This document shows positions 54,402-62,400 of a stretch of DNA of 64,000 bases, one piece after another. The position numbers and the translations under genes were made by a program. How positions within the stretch are numbered: the stretch's first letter is position 1; each line of letters opens with the position of its first letter. The DNA comes from Phytohabitans rumicis (GTDB taxonomy: Bacteria; Actinomycetota; Actinomycetes; Mycobacteriales; Micromonosporaceae). The stretch spans positions 8,423,316 to 8,487,315 of the forward strand of contig NZ_BLPG01000001.1 in NCBI RefSeq assembly GCF_011764445.1, in the 5' to 3' direction. The notes under the pieces were generated by a model that did not search any database, was not told the origin of the DNA, and saw nothing but the letters and a program-made list of their open reading frames with translations.

Positions 54402-55535
54402 ATGAGAAGGATGATAGGCGCGGCGCTCGCGGGTGTCCTCGCGCTCGGCGCTTGCGGCACGGCCGACGAGGACGAGCCGAGCGGCGGTGACGCCACCGGC
54501 GGCGTCACCAAGGTGAAGCTGCAACTCCAGTGGTTCGTGCAGGCCCAGTTCGCCGGCTACATCGCGGCGGTGGACAAGGGCTTCTACACCGAGCAGGGCC
54601 TGGACGTGCAGATCCTGGAGGGCGGCGTGGACATCGTGCCGCAGACCGTGCTGGCCCAGGGGCAGGCCGACTTCGCGGTCTCCTGGGTGCCCAAGGCGCT
54701 CGCGTCGCGGGAGCAGGGTGCGCAGATCACCGAGATCGCGCAGATCTTCCAGCGGTCCGGGACGTACCAGGTGTCGTTCGCGGACAGCAGCGTCAAGGCG
54801 CCGGCCGACCTCAAGGGCAAGAAGGTCGGCAACTGGGGCTTCGGCAACGAGTTCGAGCTGTTCGCCGGGATGACCAAGGCCGGGCTCGACCCGGGCAAGG
54901 ATGTCACGCTGGTGCAGCAGCAGTTCGACATGCAGGCCCTGCTGCGCCGCGACATCGACGCCGCGCAGGCGATGAGCTACAACGAGTACGCCCAGCTGCT
55001 GGAGGCCAAGAACCCGAAGACCGGCCAGCTCTACCAGCCGTCCGACTTCACGGTGCTCAACTGGAACGACGTCGGCACCGCGATGCTCCAGGACGCGGTG
55101 TGGGCCAACAGCGAGAAGCTGGCCAACGACACGGCGTACCAGCAGACCGCGGTGAAGTTCCTCACCGGCACGCTCAAGGGCTGGGCGTACTGCCGGGACA
55201 ACGTCGAGGAGTGCCGCGACATGGTCGTGAAGAAGGGCTCCAAGCTCGGCGCGAGCCACCAGCTCTGGCAGATGAACGAGGTCAACAAGCTGATCTGGCC
55301 GTCGCCGAACGGCATCGGCCTGCTCGACGAGACCGTCTGGAAGCAGACCGTCGACCTGGCCCTGACCACCAAGAACCAGGACGGCCAGACAGTCATCACC
55401 AAGCAGCCCGAGGGCACGGCCTACACCAACGAGTACGTCCAGAAGGCCATCGACTCCCTGAAGTCGTCCGGTACCGACGTGGCCGGGACTTCCTTCCAAC
55501 CAACGACCGTGACCCTGAACGAGGGCGGCGCGTAG
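54402..55535 (+). CDS. ABC transporter solute-binding lipoprotein, NMT1/ThiY-like
   Basis: A 377-residue binding protein. Lipobox LGAC places the lipidated Cys at residue 18. The domain start KVKLQLQWFVQAQFAGYIAAVDKGFYTEQGLDVQIL is diagnostic of the NMT1/THI5 group that binds pyrimidine-type ligands. In this operon the likely ligand is uracil, thymine or a dihydropyrimidine. ATG 54402 has GGAGG 5 nt upstream. A strong hairpin follows. Confidence 0.92.
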   Translation: MRRMIGAALAGVLALGACGTADEDEPSGGDATGGVTKVKLQLQWFVQAQFAGYIAAVDKGFYTEQGLDVQILEGGVDIVPQTVLAQGQADFAVSWVPKALASREQGAQITEIAQIFQRSGTYQVSFADSSVKAPADLKGKKVGNWGFGNEFELFAGMTKAGLDPGKDVTLVQQQFDMQALLRRDIDAAQAMSYNEYAQLLEAKNPKTGQLYQPSDFTVLNWNDVGTAMLQDAVWANSEKLANDTAYQQTAVKFLTGTLKGWAYCRDNVEECRDMVVKKGSKLGASHQLWQMNEVNKLIWPSPNGIGLLDETVWKQTVDLALTTKNQDGQTVITKQPEGTAYTNEYVQKAIDSLKSSGTDVAGTSFQPTTVTLNEGGA

Positions 55536-55552
55536 GGCTCCGGGCCTGAGCA

Positions 55553-55595
55553 GGGGCGCCCCCGCCCCCGCGCACTGCGTGAGCGGGGGCGCCCC
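55553..55595 (+). terminator. GC-rich hairpin after the pyrimidine operon
   Basis: GGGGCGCCCCCGC (55553-55565) pairs perfectly with GCGGGGGCGCCCC (55583-55595) over a 17-nt loop, beginning 17 bp after the binding-protein stop. No T-run follows. It is the likely end of the operon that starts at 47200. Confidence 0.7.
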
Positions 55596-55610
55596 CTCAT
55601 GCCACCCTTG

Positions 55611-55672
55611 CGGTGATCATGGAGTTAGCGACAAAGGGAGCGCTCTCCGTGCTGCTAACTTCATGATCACCG
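55611..55672. repeat. Palindrome CGGTGATCATG-x-AGTTAGC
   Basis: Nineteen-nt arms at 55611-55629 and 55654-55672 match at 18 positions around a 24-nt loop. It lies 70 bp before the cysteine dioxygenase gene. It is a fourth unrelated palindrome family in this window. Confidence 0.65.
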
Positions 55673-55742
55673 GCGCAAGATTCGCCAAACTCGTGAGCGC
55701 ATCCCTACTAGACCGATGGGGTTTATGGGGTAGGGTGGCGGC

Positions 55743-56186
55743 ATGAGACTCGACTTGCTCTCCGTCGCGCGGGACTGGGCAGCGCAGCCCGGCCAGTGGA
55801 CGGTCCGACCCCAGTACGACCCGGTGGAGCGGTGGTACGCCCGGATGGCGGACACCGCGGACCACGAGGTCTGGCTGTTGACCTGGCTGCCTGGTCAGGA
55901 GACGGACTGGCACGACCACGGGGGCTCCGCGGGGGCGTTCGTCGTGGTCTCCGGCACGCTGGTCGAGCGGACGGTGAGCGGCGGGCGGGTGGCGCACACC
56001 ACGCTGCCGGCGGGGACCGGGCGGCGGTTCGGGGCGCACCACGTACACGGCGTCACCAACCACGGCACCGAGCCGGCGATCAGCATCCACGCGTACGCCC
56101 CGGCGCTGCGCTCGATGACCCGTTACCGCCTCGACGGCGGCAAGCTGCGCGTGGCCGAGGTGGAGAAGGCGGGAGTGAGCTGGTGA
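55743..56186 (+). CDS. Cysteine dioxygenase type I
   Basis: A 147-residue cupin that oxidises cysteine to cysteine sulfinate. The non-haem iron site is in TDWHDHGGSAGAFVVVSGTLVE, with the third His in the VHGVTNHG...ISIHAYAPAL strands. Bacterial enzymes of this length are usual. The stop overlaps the rhodanese GTG (GTGA), indicating a sulfur-oxidation operon. Confidence 0.9.
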   Translation: MRLDLLSVARDWAAQPGQWTVRPQYDPVERWYARMADTADHEVWLLTWLPGQETDWHDHGGSAGAFVVVSGTLVERTVSGGRVAHTTLPAGTGRRFGAHHVHGVTNHGTEPAISIHAYAPALRSMTRYRLDGGKLRVAEVEKAGVSW

Positions 56187-56641
56187 GGACTTCGTTGAGC
56201 TGTCCGAGCAGTGGGCGGGGGATCGACCAGATCCTTGCCGAGGCGCGGGCCCGGCTGCACCGGGTGGAACCGGAGGCGGCCCACCTCGCGCACCGGCGCG
56301 GTGCCGTGCTGGTCGACATCCGGCCGGCCGCCCAGCGCGCCGCCAACGGGGAGATCCCCGGCGCCCTGATCATCGAGCGGAACGTGCTGGAGTGGCGCTT
56401 CGACCCGCGCAGCGACGCCCGGCTCCCCATCGCCGGCCGGTACGACCTGCCGGTGATCATCTTCTGCCAGGAGGGCTACACGTCGTCGCTCGCGGCGGCC
56501 GCCCTCCTGGATCTCGGCCTGCACCGCGCCACCGACATCGCCGGTGGGTTCGCCGCGTGGCGACAGGCCGGGCTGCCGTCCTTCGGCCCGGCGGACGTCT
56601 ACGCAATCTTCAACGCCGCACCGCCCGCACAACGGGCGTGA
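56183..56641 (+). CDS. Rhodanese-like sulfurtransferase
   Basis: A 152-residue single rhodanese domain with active Cys in [21 protein letters not shown] and the N-terminal [28 protein letters not shown]. An N-terminal helix of about 40 residues precedes it. Coupled to cysteine dioxygenase, it would handle sulfane sulfur produced during cysteine breakdown. Confidence 0.9.
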   Translation: MRTSLSCPSSGRGIDQILAEARARLHRVEPEAAHLAHRRGAVLVDIRPAAQRAANGEIPGALIIERNVLEWRFDPRSDARLPIAGRYDLPVIIFCQEGYTSSLAAAALLDLGLHRATDIAGGFAAWRQAGLPSFGPADVYAIFNAAPPAQRA

Positions 56642-56673
56642 GGCGACACACCCCGTAACACGAGGAGTACCCC

Positions 56674-57212
56674 ATGACCATCGTCGCCCTCCCGCAGCGA
56701 AGGCACCTGTTTCCGGCCGCCCCCGACCGGCACTGACCGTCACCTTCACGGTGCCGCTGTCCGGCGACTCGCTGAGCCCGCACGCGTTTCGGCTCCTGGA
56801 GGTGGTCCGCGACCTGGTCGAGGGTGGTGAGGGGACGATCGCGATCGGAGCGGTCCCAGCCGAGCCCGTCGCGGTGGAAGACGAGCACCGGATCCAGATC
56901 TTCGTCGACTCCCGTACGGTGCTGCGCGGCGGCGAGCCGCTGGAGCTGACCCGGCTCGAGTTCGACCTGCTGCTGTTCCTCGCCCAGCACCCGCGGCGGG
57001 TCTTCACCCGGATCCAGCTGCTCAGCTCCGTCTGGGGGTACGAGCACGCCGTGGCCCGGACCGTCGACGTACACGTCCGGCGGCTCCGGGCCAAGGTGGG
57101 CGAGACGGTGCCCCTGGTGACCACCGTGTACGGCGTCGGCTACCGCCTCGCCGACGACGCCCAGGTGGAGCTAGTGGGCCACGTCCACGACCAGCCGGGT
57201 CGGGTGCTGTAG
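56674..57212 (+). CDS. Orphan winged-helix DNA-binding protein 1 (frameshifted near the start)
   Basis: A protein of about 179 residues with an OmpR/PhoB-type C-terminal winged helix ([55 protein letters not shown] ... VYGVGYRL) but no receiver domain. Instead, residues about 20-60 carry a conserved [34 protein letters not shown] segment shared with the paralogue at 61081. One C is missing at CCC 56691-56693, so ATG 56674 leads into a stop unless corrected. It follows the rhodanese gene by 32 bp. The target genes are unknown. Confidence 0.78.
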
Positions 57213-58046
57213 GAGCATCACCCGGAAGCCGGTGCGGCGGTTGGTGTCCACAAAGGCCGATACGGTGCCGTTGTCGTACACCGTGAACGACACGTTGCTC
57301 GGCCGCGGCCCGGACACCACCGCGCCGGACGGCTTCAGCCCGGTCAGGCCCACGTGGATCCGGTTCGGGTGCAGCCGCTGGTACGCCACGCTCACCAGCG
57401 GGTGCTTGGCGGTCCGCAGGTCGAACACCAGCCGGTCGTACCCGGGGTGCCGGCCGGAGCGCACGCCGGCGACGTTCACGGTGTCCGCGCCGCCGCCGCC
57501 CCAGAAGGTCGCGGTGCCGAACGGCTGCGCCGGCTGGTGCGCCACGTCCACGGCGATCCGCGGCGGGTTGGTCAGCCGCAGCACCCGGAAGCCGACCCGG
57601 TCGGCCAGGCCGAGCCCGGCGAGGATCCGCCCCTCGAACGCCCCGCCGAACTTCACCTGCCGCAGCGTCGGGTAGCCCGGGTTGAGCACCCGCCGCAGGT
57701 CGTACTTCGGTGGTGCCGCGCCGTCGAAGACGATCCGTAGGTCGGCCGGGCCGGCGAGCGGGATCGGATCGCCGGTGCCGATGCCCACGAGCGGGCCGTA
57801 CTCGACCCGGTAGCCGGGCGTACCCCCGGTGAAGTCGAACACGACCCGGTCGTACCGGTCGTGCCGGCCGTGGCGTACCCCGATGAGGGTTGGTGGCGAC
57901 GGCGCGTCCGGCTGGGCGGTGGCCGCGCCGGTGATGGGCCTGGTTTGGGTGGGTGCGGGCAGATCCGCCTGTCCGGCGGCCGCGGTGGTCGCGCCGAGCA
58001 CCGGCGCCACGAGGCAGGCGAGCACGAGCGGGTATTTGATCCACAT
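57171..58046 (-). CDS. Secreted AMIN-like domain protein with two repeats
   Basis: A 291-residue exported protein. The signal peptide ([24 protein letters not shown]) ends near residue 25; then two related domains each begin [17 protein letters not shown] and end [14 protein letters not shown] or [14 protein letters not shown]. This AMIN-like unit is found in actinobacterial envelope proteins of unknown role and may bind the cell wall. AGGAGG precedes ATG 58046. Its 3' end overlaps the convergent winged-helix gene by 42 bp. Confidence 0.82.
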   Translation of the reverse strand: MWIKYPLVLACLVAPVLGATTAAAGQADLPAPTQTRPITGAATAQPDAPSPPTLIGVRHGRHDRYDRVVFDFTGGTPGYRVEYGPLVGIGTGDPIPLAGPADLRIVFDGAAPPKYDLRRVLNPGYPTLRQVKFGGAFEGRILAGLGLADRVGFRVLRLTNPPRIAVDVAHQPAQPFGTATFWGGGGADTVNVAGVRSGRHPGYDRLVFDLRTAKHPLVSVAYQRLHPNRIHVGLTGLKPSGAVVSGPRPSNVSFTVYDNGTVSAFVDTNRRTGFRVMLLQHPTRLVVDVAH

Positions 58047-58098
58047 GACGTCCTCCTGGGTAGTGGTGGGAGGAGGACGCCGCAGGTCGGCGAGCGGT

Positions 58099-59027
58099 TT
58101 ACCCGAGGAGTGTCGCGATGGCGACAAGCGTGCCGGCCGCGGCCACCGTCGTCAGCACGATCGCGTCCCGGGCCAGCGACACACCCCGGTCGTAGCGCGA
58201 GGCGAAGACGAAGACGTTCTGCGCCGTCGGCAGGGCCGACGTGACGACCGCCGCCAGCAGCGTCGGCCCATCCAGGCCGAGCAGATGCCTGCCGATCAGG
58301 TACGCCAGGAGTGGCTGGACGATGATCTTGAGAACGACCGCGGTGTAGCGGTCCCGCCCGTCCGGCCCGGGTGCGAGCGGGCGGCTGCCGCGCAACGACA
58401 TGCCGAGCGCCAGCAGCGCGAGCGGCACGGCGGCCGAGCCGATCAGCTCGAACGGGCGCAGCGCCTCGGCGGGCGGGTGCCACCCGGTGGCGGCGACGAT
58501 CAGGCCGGCCCCGGACGCCAGCATGATCGGGCTGCGCAGGGGCAGCCCGACGAGGCGGCGGACCGACGGCCGGTGCCCGGTGGCGGCCACGTCCAGCACG
58601 GCGAGCGCGGTGGGCGCGGCCAGCAGCGTCTGGAAGAGCAGCACCGGCGCGATGAACGACACGTCGCCGAGGACGTACGCGGCGACGGGGATGCCGAGGT
58701 TGCCGGCGTTGACGTACGAGGCGGCCAGCGTGCCCACCGTCACCTCGGCGGCCGGGCGCCGGCGCGCGGCGAGCGCCACGTACGCCGCGGCCACGATCAG
58801 GGTGCTCAGCACGAACGCGGCGAGCGCGCCGGTGAACACCTCGGCCAGCGACGACGTGGCCAGCGTGGTGAACAGCAGCGCGGGCGTGGCGATGAAGAAG
58901 ACCAGCCGGGCCAGGACGGTGGGGCCGGCCGGGCCGAGCAGGCCGTACCGGCCGATCAGGTAGCCGACGAGGGTGACCGCCCAGATGGCGGCGAACCCGG
59001 CCAGTACCCTCGCACGGGGGTAAGCAT
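58099..59027 (-). CDS. AEC-family (auxin efflux carrier-like) transporter (frameshifted near the start)
   Basis: A membrane transporter of about 309 residues with ten helices. The halves include RLVFFIATPALLFTTLATSSLAEVF, NAGNLGIPVAAYVLGD and VTSALPTAQNVFVFASRYDRG, characteristic of AEC malate/organic acid carriers. One base is missing at CCC 59007-59009 (coding strand GGG), between MLTPVRG and VLAGFAAIWAV; ATG 59027 is the likely start. Without the correction only a shorter GTG form from 58839 remains. It may export a metabolite; substrate unknown. Confidence 0.82.
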
Positions 59028-59060
59028 GGCCAGTCCTCGATCATGGGGCACCATGGGGGT

Positions 59061-59447
59061 ATGGAGCGTCCCACGTTCGTATACGACGGTGACTGTGCGT
59101 TCTGCACCATGTGCGCGCGGTTCGTCGAGCGGCGCGTGCCGACCCCGGCGCGGGTCGTACCGTGGCAGTTCGCGGACCTGGACGCGCTCGGCCTGACCGC
59201 GGCCGACTGCGAGGGCGCCGTCCAGTGGGTCGACCCGGCCACCGGGGCGGTCGCCGCCGGCCCGGACGCGATCGCCGAGCTGCTGCGCTCCAGCCACTGG
59301 GCCTGGCGGCCGGCCGGTGCCGTGCTAAGGCTCCGCCCCGTGCGGGCGCTCACCTGGCCCGCGTACCGCTGGGTCGCCCGCAACCGCCACCGCCTCCCCG
59401 GCGGCACCGCCGCGTGCGCCGTGCCGCGCCCGGCGGAGCCACTGTAG
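59061..59447 (+). CDS. DCC-family thiol-disulfide oxidoreductase-like protein (DUF393)
   Basis: A 128-residue thioredoxin-like protein: TFVYDGDCAFCTMCARFVERR has the DxxCxxC active-site signature, with a following FADLDALGLT and an R-rich C-terminal amphipathic helix. It converges on an HTTM membrane gene, its frequent genomic partner. The last 122 bp overlap that gene in antisense. ATG 59061 preferred to ATG 59043. Confidence 0.8.
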   Translation: MERPTFVYDGDCAFCTMCARFVERRVPTPARVVPWQFADLDALGLTAADCEGAVQWVDPATGAVAAGPDAIAELLRSSHWAWRPAGAVLRLRPVRALTWPAYRWVARNRHRLPGGTAACAVPRPAEPL

Positions 59448-60278
59448 GGGCCGGCTGAGCCACTGTAGGGGCCGGACCAGCTCCAGCGGCAGGAACGCCG
59501 TCATCGCGATCAGGTGCGGGGCGAAGGAGATGGTGATCGCCGCGTAGGTGAACAGGTGGAACGAGTAGAAGAACGCGATCCCGGCGTACCGGCGGCGACC
59601 CTTGAGCACGAAGATGAGCGGGCTCATCAGCTCGAACGCCACGATCCCGAACTGCGCCGCGATCAGCAGGTACGGCACCTGCGCGATCAGGTCGCCGAAG
59701 TCCGTGCCGCGGCGGATGACCGCTCGGGCCAGCACCGAGCTGGTCACCCAGTCGACGCCGCCGAAGCGCAGCTTCGCGAACGCGGCCAGAAAGTACGTGC
59801 ACACCACCGCGATCTGGGTGACCCGCAGCGCCCACCCGCCCGCCTCGGTGGGCGTCTGGTCGCCGTGCCGGGCCCGCCCCACGGTGGGCAGCACGGCGAG
59901 CGCCACCAGGAAGCCGAACCGGTCGTGGTCCACCTTCCCGTAGCTCATCGCGATGATCATCCACTCGAAGTACAGCGCGAAGACGGTCCAGCCGAGCGCC
60001 CGCGGGGCCCGGCCGGTCGCCGCGGCCAGCGCCGCCACGATCAGCAGCCAGAAGATCCCGTGAACGAGCGCCGAATTGGGCGTCGGCAGCGGCAGCACCC
60101 GGCCGATGAGCAGCGGCTGGTAGAGGTCGCCGGGAACGTCGGCGTGCGTGCGTACCCATGGTGTGATGACGGTTAAATCCGCGATGACAAAGAGGTAAAC
60201 AAGCGTGCGGAAGGCCGCGATCCGTCCGCGCGGGACCGGCTCGAACAGCCATCTGGTCACGGCGGTCACGGCGCCCAT
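59325..60278 (-). CDS. HTTM-domain membrane protein (vitamin K gamma-carboxylase-like)
   Basis: A 317-residue protein with about eight helices. Family text: RIAAFRTLVYLFVIADL, LALGWTVFALYFEWMIIAMSYGKVDHDRFGFLVALAVLP, FAKLRFGGVDWVTSS and FFYSFHLFTYAAITISFAPHLIAM. Bacterial HTTM proteins are often next to DCC proteins and may form a redox or lipid-modifying pair. The last ~40 residues, encoded antisense to the DCC gene, follow a 21-nt tandem duplication and look non-native. ATG 60278. Confidence 0.85.
   Translation of the reverse strand: MGAVTAVTRWLFEPVPRGRIAAFRTLVYLFVIADLTVITPWVRTHADVPGDLYQPLLIGRVLPLPTPNSALVHGIFWLLIVAALAAATGRAPRALGWTVFALYFEWMIIAMSYGKVDHDRFGFLVALAVLPTVGRARHGDQTPTEAGGWALRVTQIAVVCTYFLAAFAKLRFGGVDWVTSSVLARAVIRRGTDFGDLIAQVPYLLIAAQFGIVAFELMSPLIFVLKGRRRYAGIAFFYSFHLFTYAAITISFAPHLIAMTAFLPLELVRPLQWLSRPLQWLRRARHGARGGAAGEAVAVAGDPAVRGPGERPHGAEP
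59436..59475. repeat. 21-nt tandem duplication at the DCC/HTTM convergence
   Basis: GAGCCACTGTAGGGGCCGG occurs at 59436-59454 and again at 59457-59475. The first copy holds the DCC stop codon. On the HTTM side it encodes a duplicated RPLQWL. The unit is a multiple of three, so neither frame is broken by it. Confidence 0.75.
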
Positions 60279-60700
60279 CGGGCCACCGTCTCGTCGGTGT
60301 GGGTGCCGGTCGGCCGGCTGTCCTTGACGCCCTCCTTGCGGATCACGATGCGCACCTCGACCAGCGCCGGCGCGCCCGGATTGCGGCTGACGTACGCCTC
60401 GGCGACCTTGCGCAGCAGCGACGGATCCGCCTCGTACGCGGCCATCTGCCCCTCGATCTCGGCCCGCCGGATACCGGTGCTGGCCTCGGTGAGCTTGACG
60501 ACGGCGCCGGTGGTGTCGACGCCCTCCACCCGGGTGTCGGGCGCGGCCTCGTCCGGCCCCGGCGCGGTGGAGTACATCCGGAACGGGCCGAACGGGAAGT
60601 CGTCGTCGACGCCCCAGATCGTGCCGGCGAGCAGCAGCGCACCGGCGGCCACCGTGGCCAGCAGGCGCGCCGCCCGGCCGGAGGTCGTCAGCGTGTCCAC
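60266..60700 (-). CDS. Membrane-anchored hypothetical protein upstream of HTTM
   Basis: A 144-residue protein with one N-terminal helix (ARLLATVAAGALLLAGTIW) and an extracellular domain containing DFPFGPFRMYSTAPGPDE and LRKVAEAYVSRNPGAPALVEVRIVIRK. The phrase FPFGPFRMY also occurs in proteins that accompany HTTM genes, as far as I recall. GTG 60700; it overlaps the HTTM start by 13 bp, so the two are co-translated. Confidence 0.75.
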   Translation of the reverse strand: MDTLTTSGRAARLLATVAAGALLLAGTIWGVDDDFPFGPFRMYSTAPGPDEAAPDTRVEGVDTTGAVVKLTEASTGIRRAEIEGQMAAYEADPSLLRKVAEAYVSRNPGAPALVEVRIVIRKEGVKDSRPTGTHTDETVARWAP

Positions 60701-61080
60701 TGGACGGTGACCATACCGGACGATGATCGTCCACGACCGCCCCCGGCCCGTACGCCATTTAGCAGCAATTTCATGCACGCAGTGAGAGCAATCGATTCCA
60801 GTGAGCTTGTCGATTGTCACATTTCTGCAACGCCCGTGCCTATTGACCCGAGACCGGGCGGGCCGGGACCATCGTGACATGCGGTCTGTTGGGGATACTT
60901 GTGTGCCTTCTTTCGCCTCTCGCACTCCCTTAGCGACGGGCACGCTGTCGCTCAGAGTTTGACCGGCGGAATGTTGCCGAGAATTACGGCGGCATCACCG
61001 CTGGCAATGTTGAGTTATCCGGCCATCCGCCTCGCGTTTGAATAGCGCGAGCGATTTGGCGGATCCGCTGAGGAGGACCC
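60701..61080. promoter_or_regulatory. Divergent intergenic region, 380 bp
   Basis: No gene was found here. The region is clearly less GC-rich than its surroundings and separates the HTTM operon from the second winged-helix gene, so it should hold both promoters. A perfect dyad CAATCGA (60789-60795) / TCGATTG (60810-60816) is a candidate regulator site. A TGAGGAGGACCC ribosome-binding site precedes ATG 61081. Confidence 0.5.
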
Positions 61081-61680
61081 ATGTCGGCCGTTGCCGCCTC
61101 GTCGCGTGCCGGGTGGCACCTGTCCCAGCCGGCCGGGCCCGGCCGGCCACCGTCGGCCACACGCCGGCCCGCGGGCAGCACGTCGCCCACGCTCACCGTC
61201 ACGTTCTCGATCCCGCTGTCGAGTGACGACGGGCTGACCCCGCAGGCGTTCCGGCTGCTGGAGGTGGCCCGCGAGTTGGTCGAGCGGGGCGAAGGCACGG
61301 TGAGCCTGGCGCCCGCACCCGCGCAGCCCGCCGCCCCGGAGCCCGTCTTCGAGACGCCCGCCCCCGCCGGCGACGCCAACAGCCTGCACATCATGGCCGC
61401 CTCGCGCACGGTCCTGCTCGACGGCGAGACGCTGCGGCTGACCCGGCTCGAGTTCGACCTGCTGCTCTTCCTCGCCGAAAACCCGCGCCGCGTGTTCAGC
61501 CGGCTACAGCTGCTGACCGGCGTGTGGGGCTACGAGCACGCCGGCGCGCGCACCGTCGACGTACACATCCGCCGGCTCCGCTCCAAGATCGGCATGCACG
61601 TCCCCCTGGTCACCACCGTGTACGGCGTCGGCTACCGCCTAGCCGACGACGCCCAAATCGCCATAGCCCGCGACGCCTAA
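61081..61680 (+). CDS. Orphan winged-helix DNA-binding protein 2
   Basis: A 199-residue paralogue of the protein at 56674. The N-terminal ~40 residues are basic and disordered; then TVTFSIPLSSDDGLTPQAFRLLEVARELVERGEGT, a Pro/Ala spacer, and an OmpR-type winged helix ([54 protein letters not shown]). There is no receiver domain, so control is not by a standard kinase. ATG 61081 follows GAGGAGG. A repeat array begins 77 bp downstream. Confidence 0.85.
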   Translation: MSAVAASSRAGWHLSQPAGPGRPPSATRRPAGSTSPTLTVTFSIPLSSDDGLTPQAFRLLEVARELVERGEGTVSLAPAPAQPAAPEPVFETPAPAGDANSLHIMAASRTVLLDGETLRLTRLEFDLLLFLAENPRRVFSRLQLLTGVWGYEHAGARTVDVHIRRLRSKIGMHVPLVTTVYGVGYRLADDAQIAIARDA

Positions 61681-61756
61681 CCCGTCCCCTTCCCCCGCCG
61701 CGCTCGCCCCGCGCTCGCGCCGGGCCCGGCTCGCGCCGCGCGCGGCCGGGGCTCGG

Positions 61757-61862
61757 CGTCGATCAAGGGATTTCCCGCCGATCAAGGGCGAACGGCCGTG
61801 GTTCGATCTCCAATCCACGACCGTATGCCCTTGATCGGCGTACAGGTCCTTGATCGGCGAGG
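61757..61862. repeat. CGATCAAGGG-family array, unit 1
   Basis: CGTCGATCAAGGGATTTCCC, CGATCAAGGGCGAACGG and the inverse GTATGCCCTTGATCGGCG form nested hairpins around ATCTCCAATCC. A further GGTCCTTGATCGGCGAGG closes the unit. It is the first of three spaced copies in the 720-bp gene-free stretch 61681-62400. Confidence 0.7.
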
Positions 61863-61939
61863 CCCGCCGGGGCGCCGTGGGCTCGCGTCGCGAGGCCGCG
61901 GCGCTGGCGCGCCGCGTTGACCGCAGCGGGTGTGGCGCG

Positions 61940-62066
61940 CGTCGATCAAGGCTTTCGCCGTCGATCAAGGGCGAATGGTCGCGGATTGGTGATCGAAGCG
62001 CGGCCGTTTGCCCTTGATCGGCGGGAAATCCCTTGATCGGCGCGCGCCGGTCCTTGATCGGCGAGG
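61940..62066. repeat. CGATCAAGGG-family array, unit 2
   Basis: Same plan as unit 1: CGTCGATCAAGG, CGATCAAGGGCGAATGG, inverse GGCCGTTTGCCCTTGATCGG, then GGGAAATCCCTTGATCGG and the same GGTCCTTGATCGGCGAGG end. Its GCGGGAAATCCCTTGATCG arm is the inverse of the opening arm of unit 1. The spacers on both sides share GCGCCGCGTTGACCGC. Confidence 0.7.
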
Positions 62067-62193
62067 CCGGCCGGGAGGTGGGGCTCGCGCGGCGGGCCGT
62101 GGCGCTGCGCGCCGCGTTGACCGCGACGTGGCGCGCGTGGTGTGGGCGTGCGGTTGGCGCGCCGGGCGGGTCGGGGTGGGTTGGGTTGGGCGT

Positions 62194-62294
62194 GCGTCGA
62201 TCAAGGCTTTCGTCGTCGATCAAGGGCGAATGGTCGCGGTTTGGAGATCGAAGCACGGCCGTTTGCCCTTGATCGACGAGGAGAGCCTTGATCG
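62194..62294. repeat. CGATCAAGGG-family array, unit 3
   Basis: CGTCGATCAAGGCTTTCGTC, CGATCAAGGGCGAATGG and the inverse GGCCGTTTGCCCTTGATCG, ending with GAGAGCCTTGATCG. Nearly identical to unit 2 in its core but without the final repeated arm. It lies about 107 bp before the uridine-kinase-like gene. Confidence 0.7.
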
Positions 62295-62400
62295 CGGCGG
62301 GGCGGGCGGCGGGGCGCGGGCGCGGCGGCGCGGCGGGGGCGTGGGGCGTGGCGGCGTGGCGGGGGCGTGATGGGGTGATGGGGGTGGCGGATGCTGGGGG

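Noticed and set aside
2570-59009. Programmed ribosomal frameshifting as the cause of the many split genes
   Set aside because: The sites are in unrelated families that are normally encoded in one frame and show no slippery motif or conserved downstream structure; single-base loss in G/C runs explains all of them.
61757-62294. CRISPR array
   Set aside because: Units are long, internally palindromic and irregularly spaced, spacers resemble each other, and no cas genes are in view.
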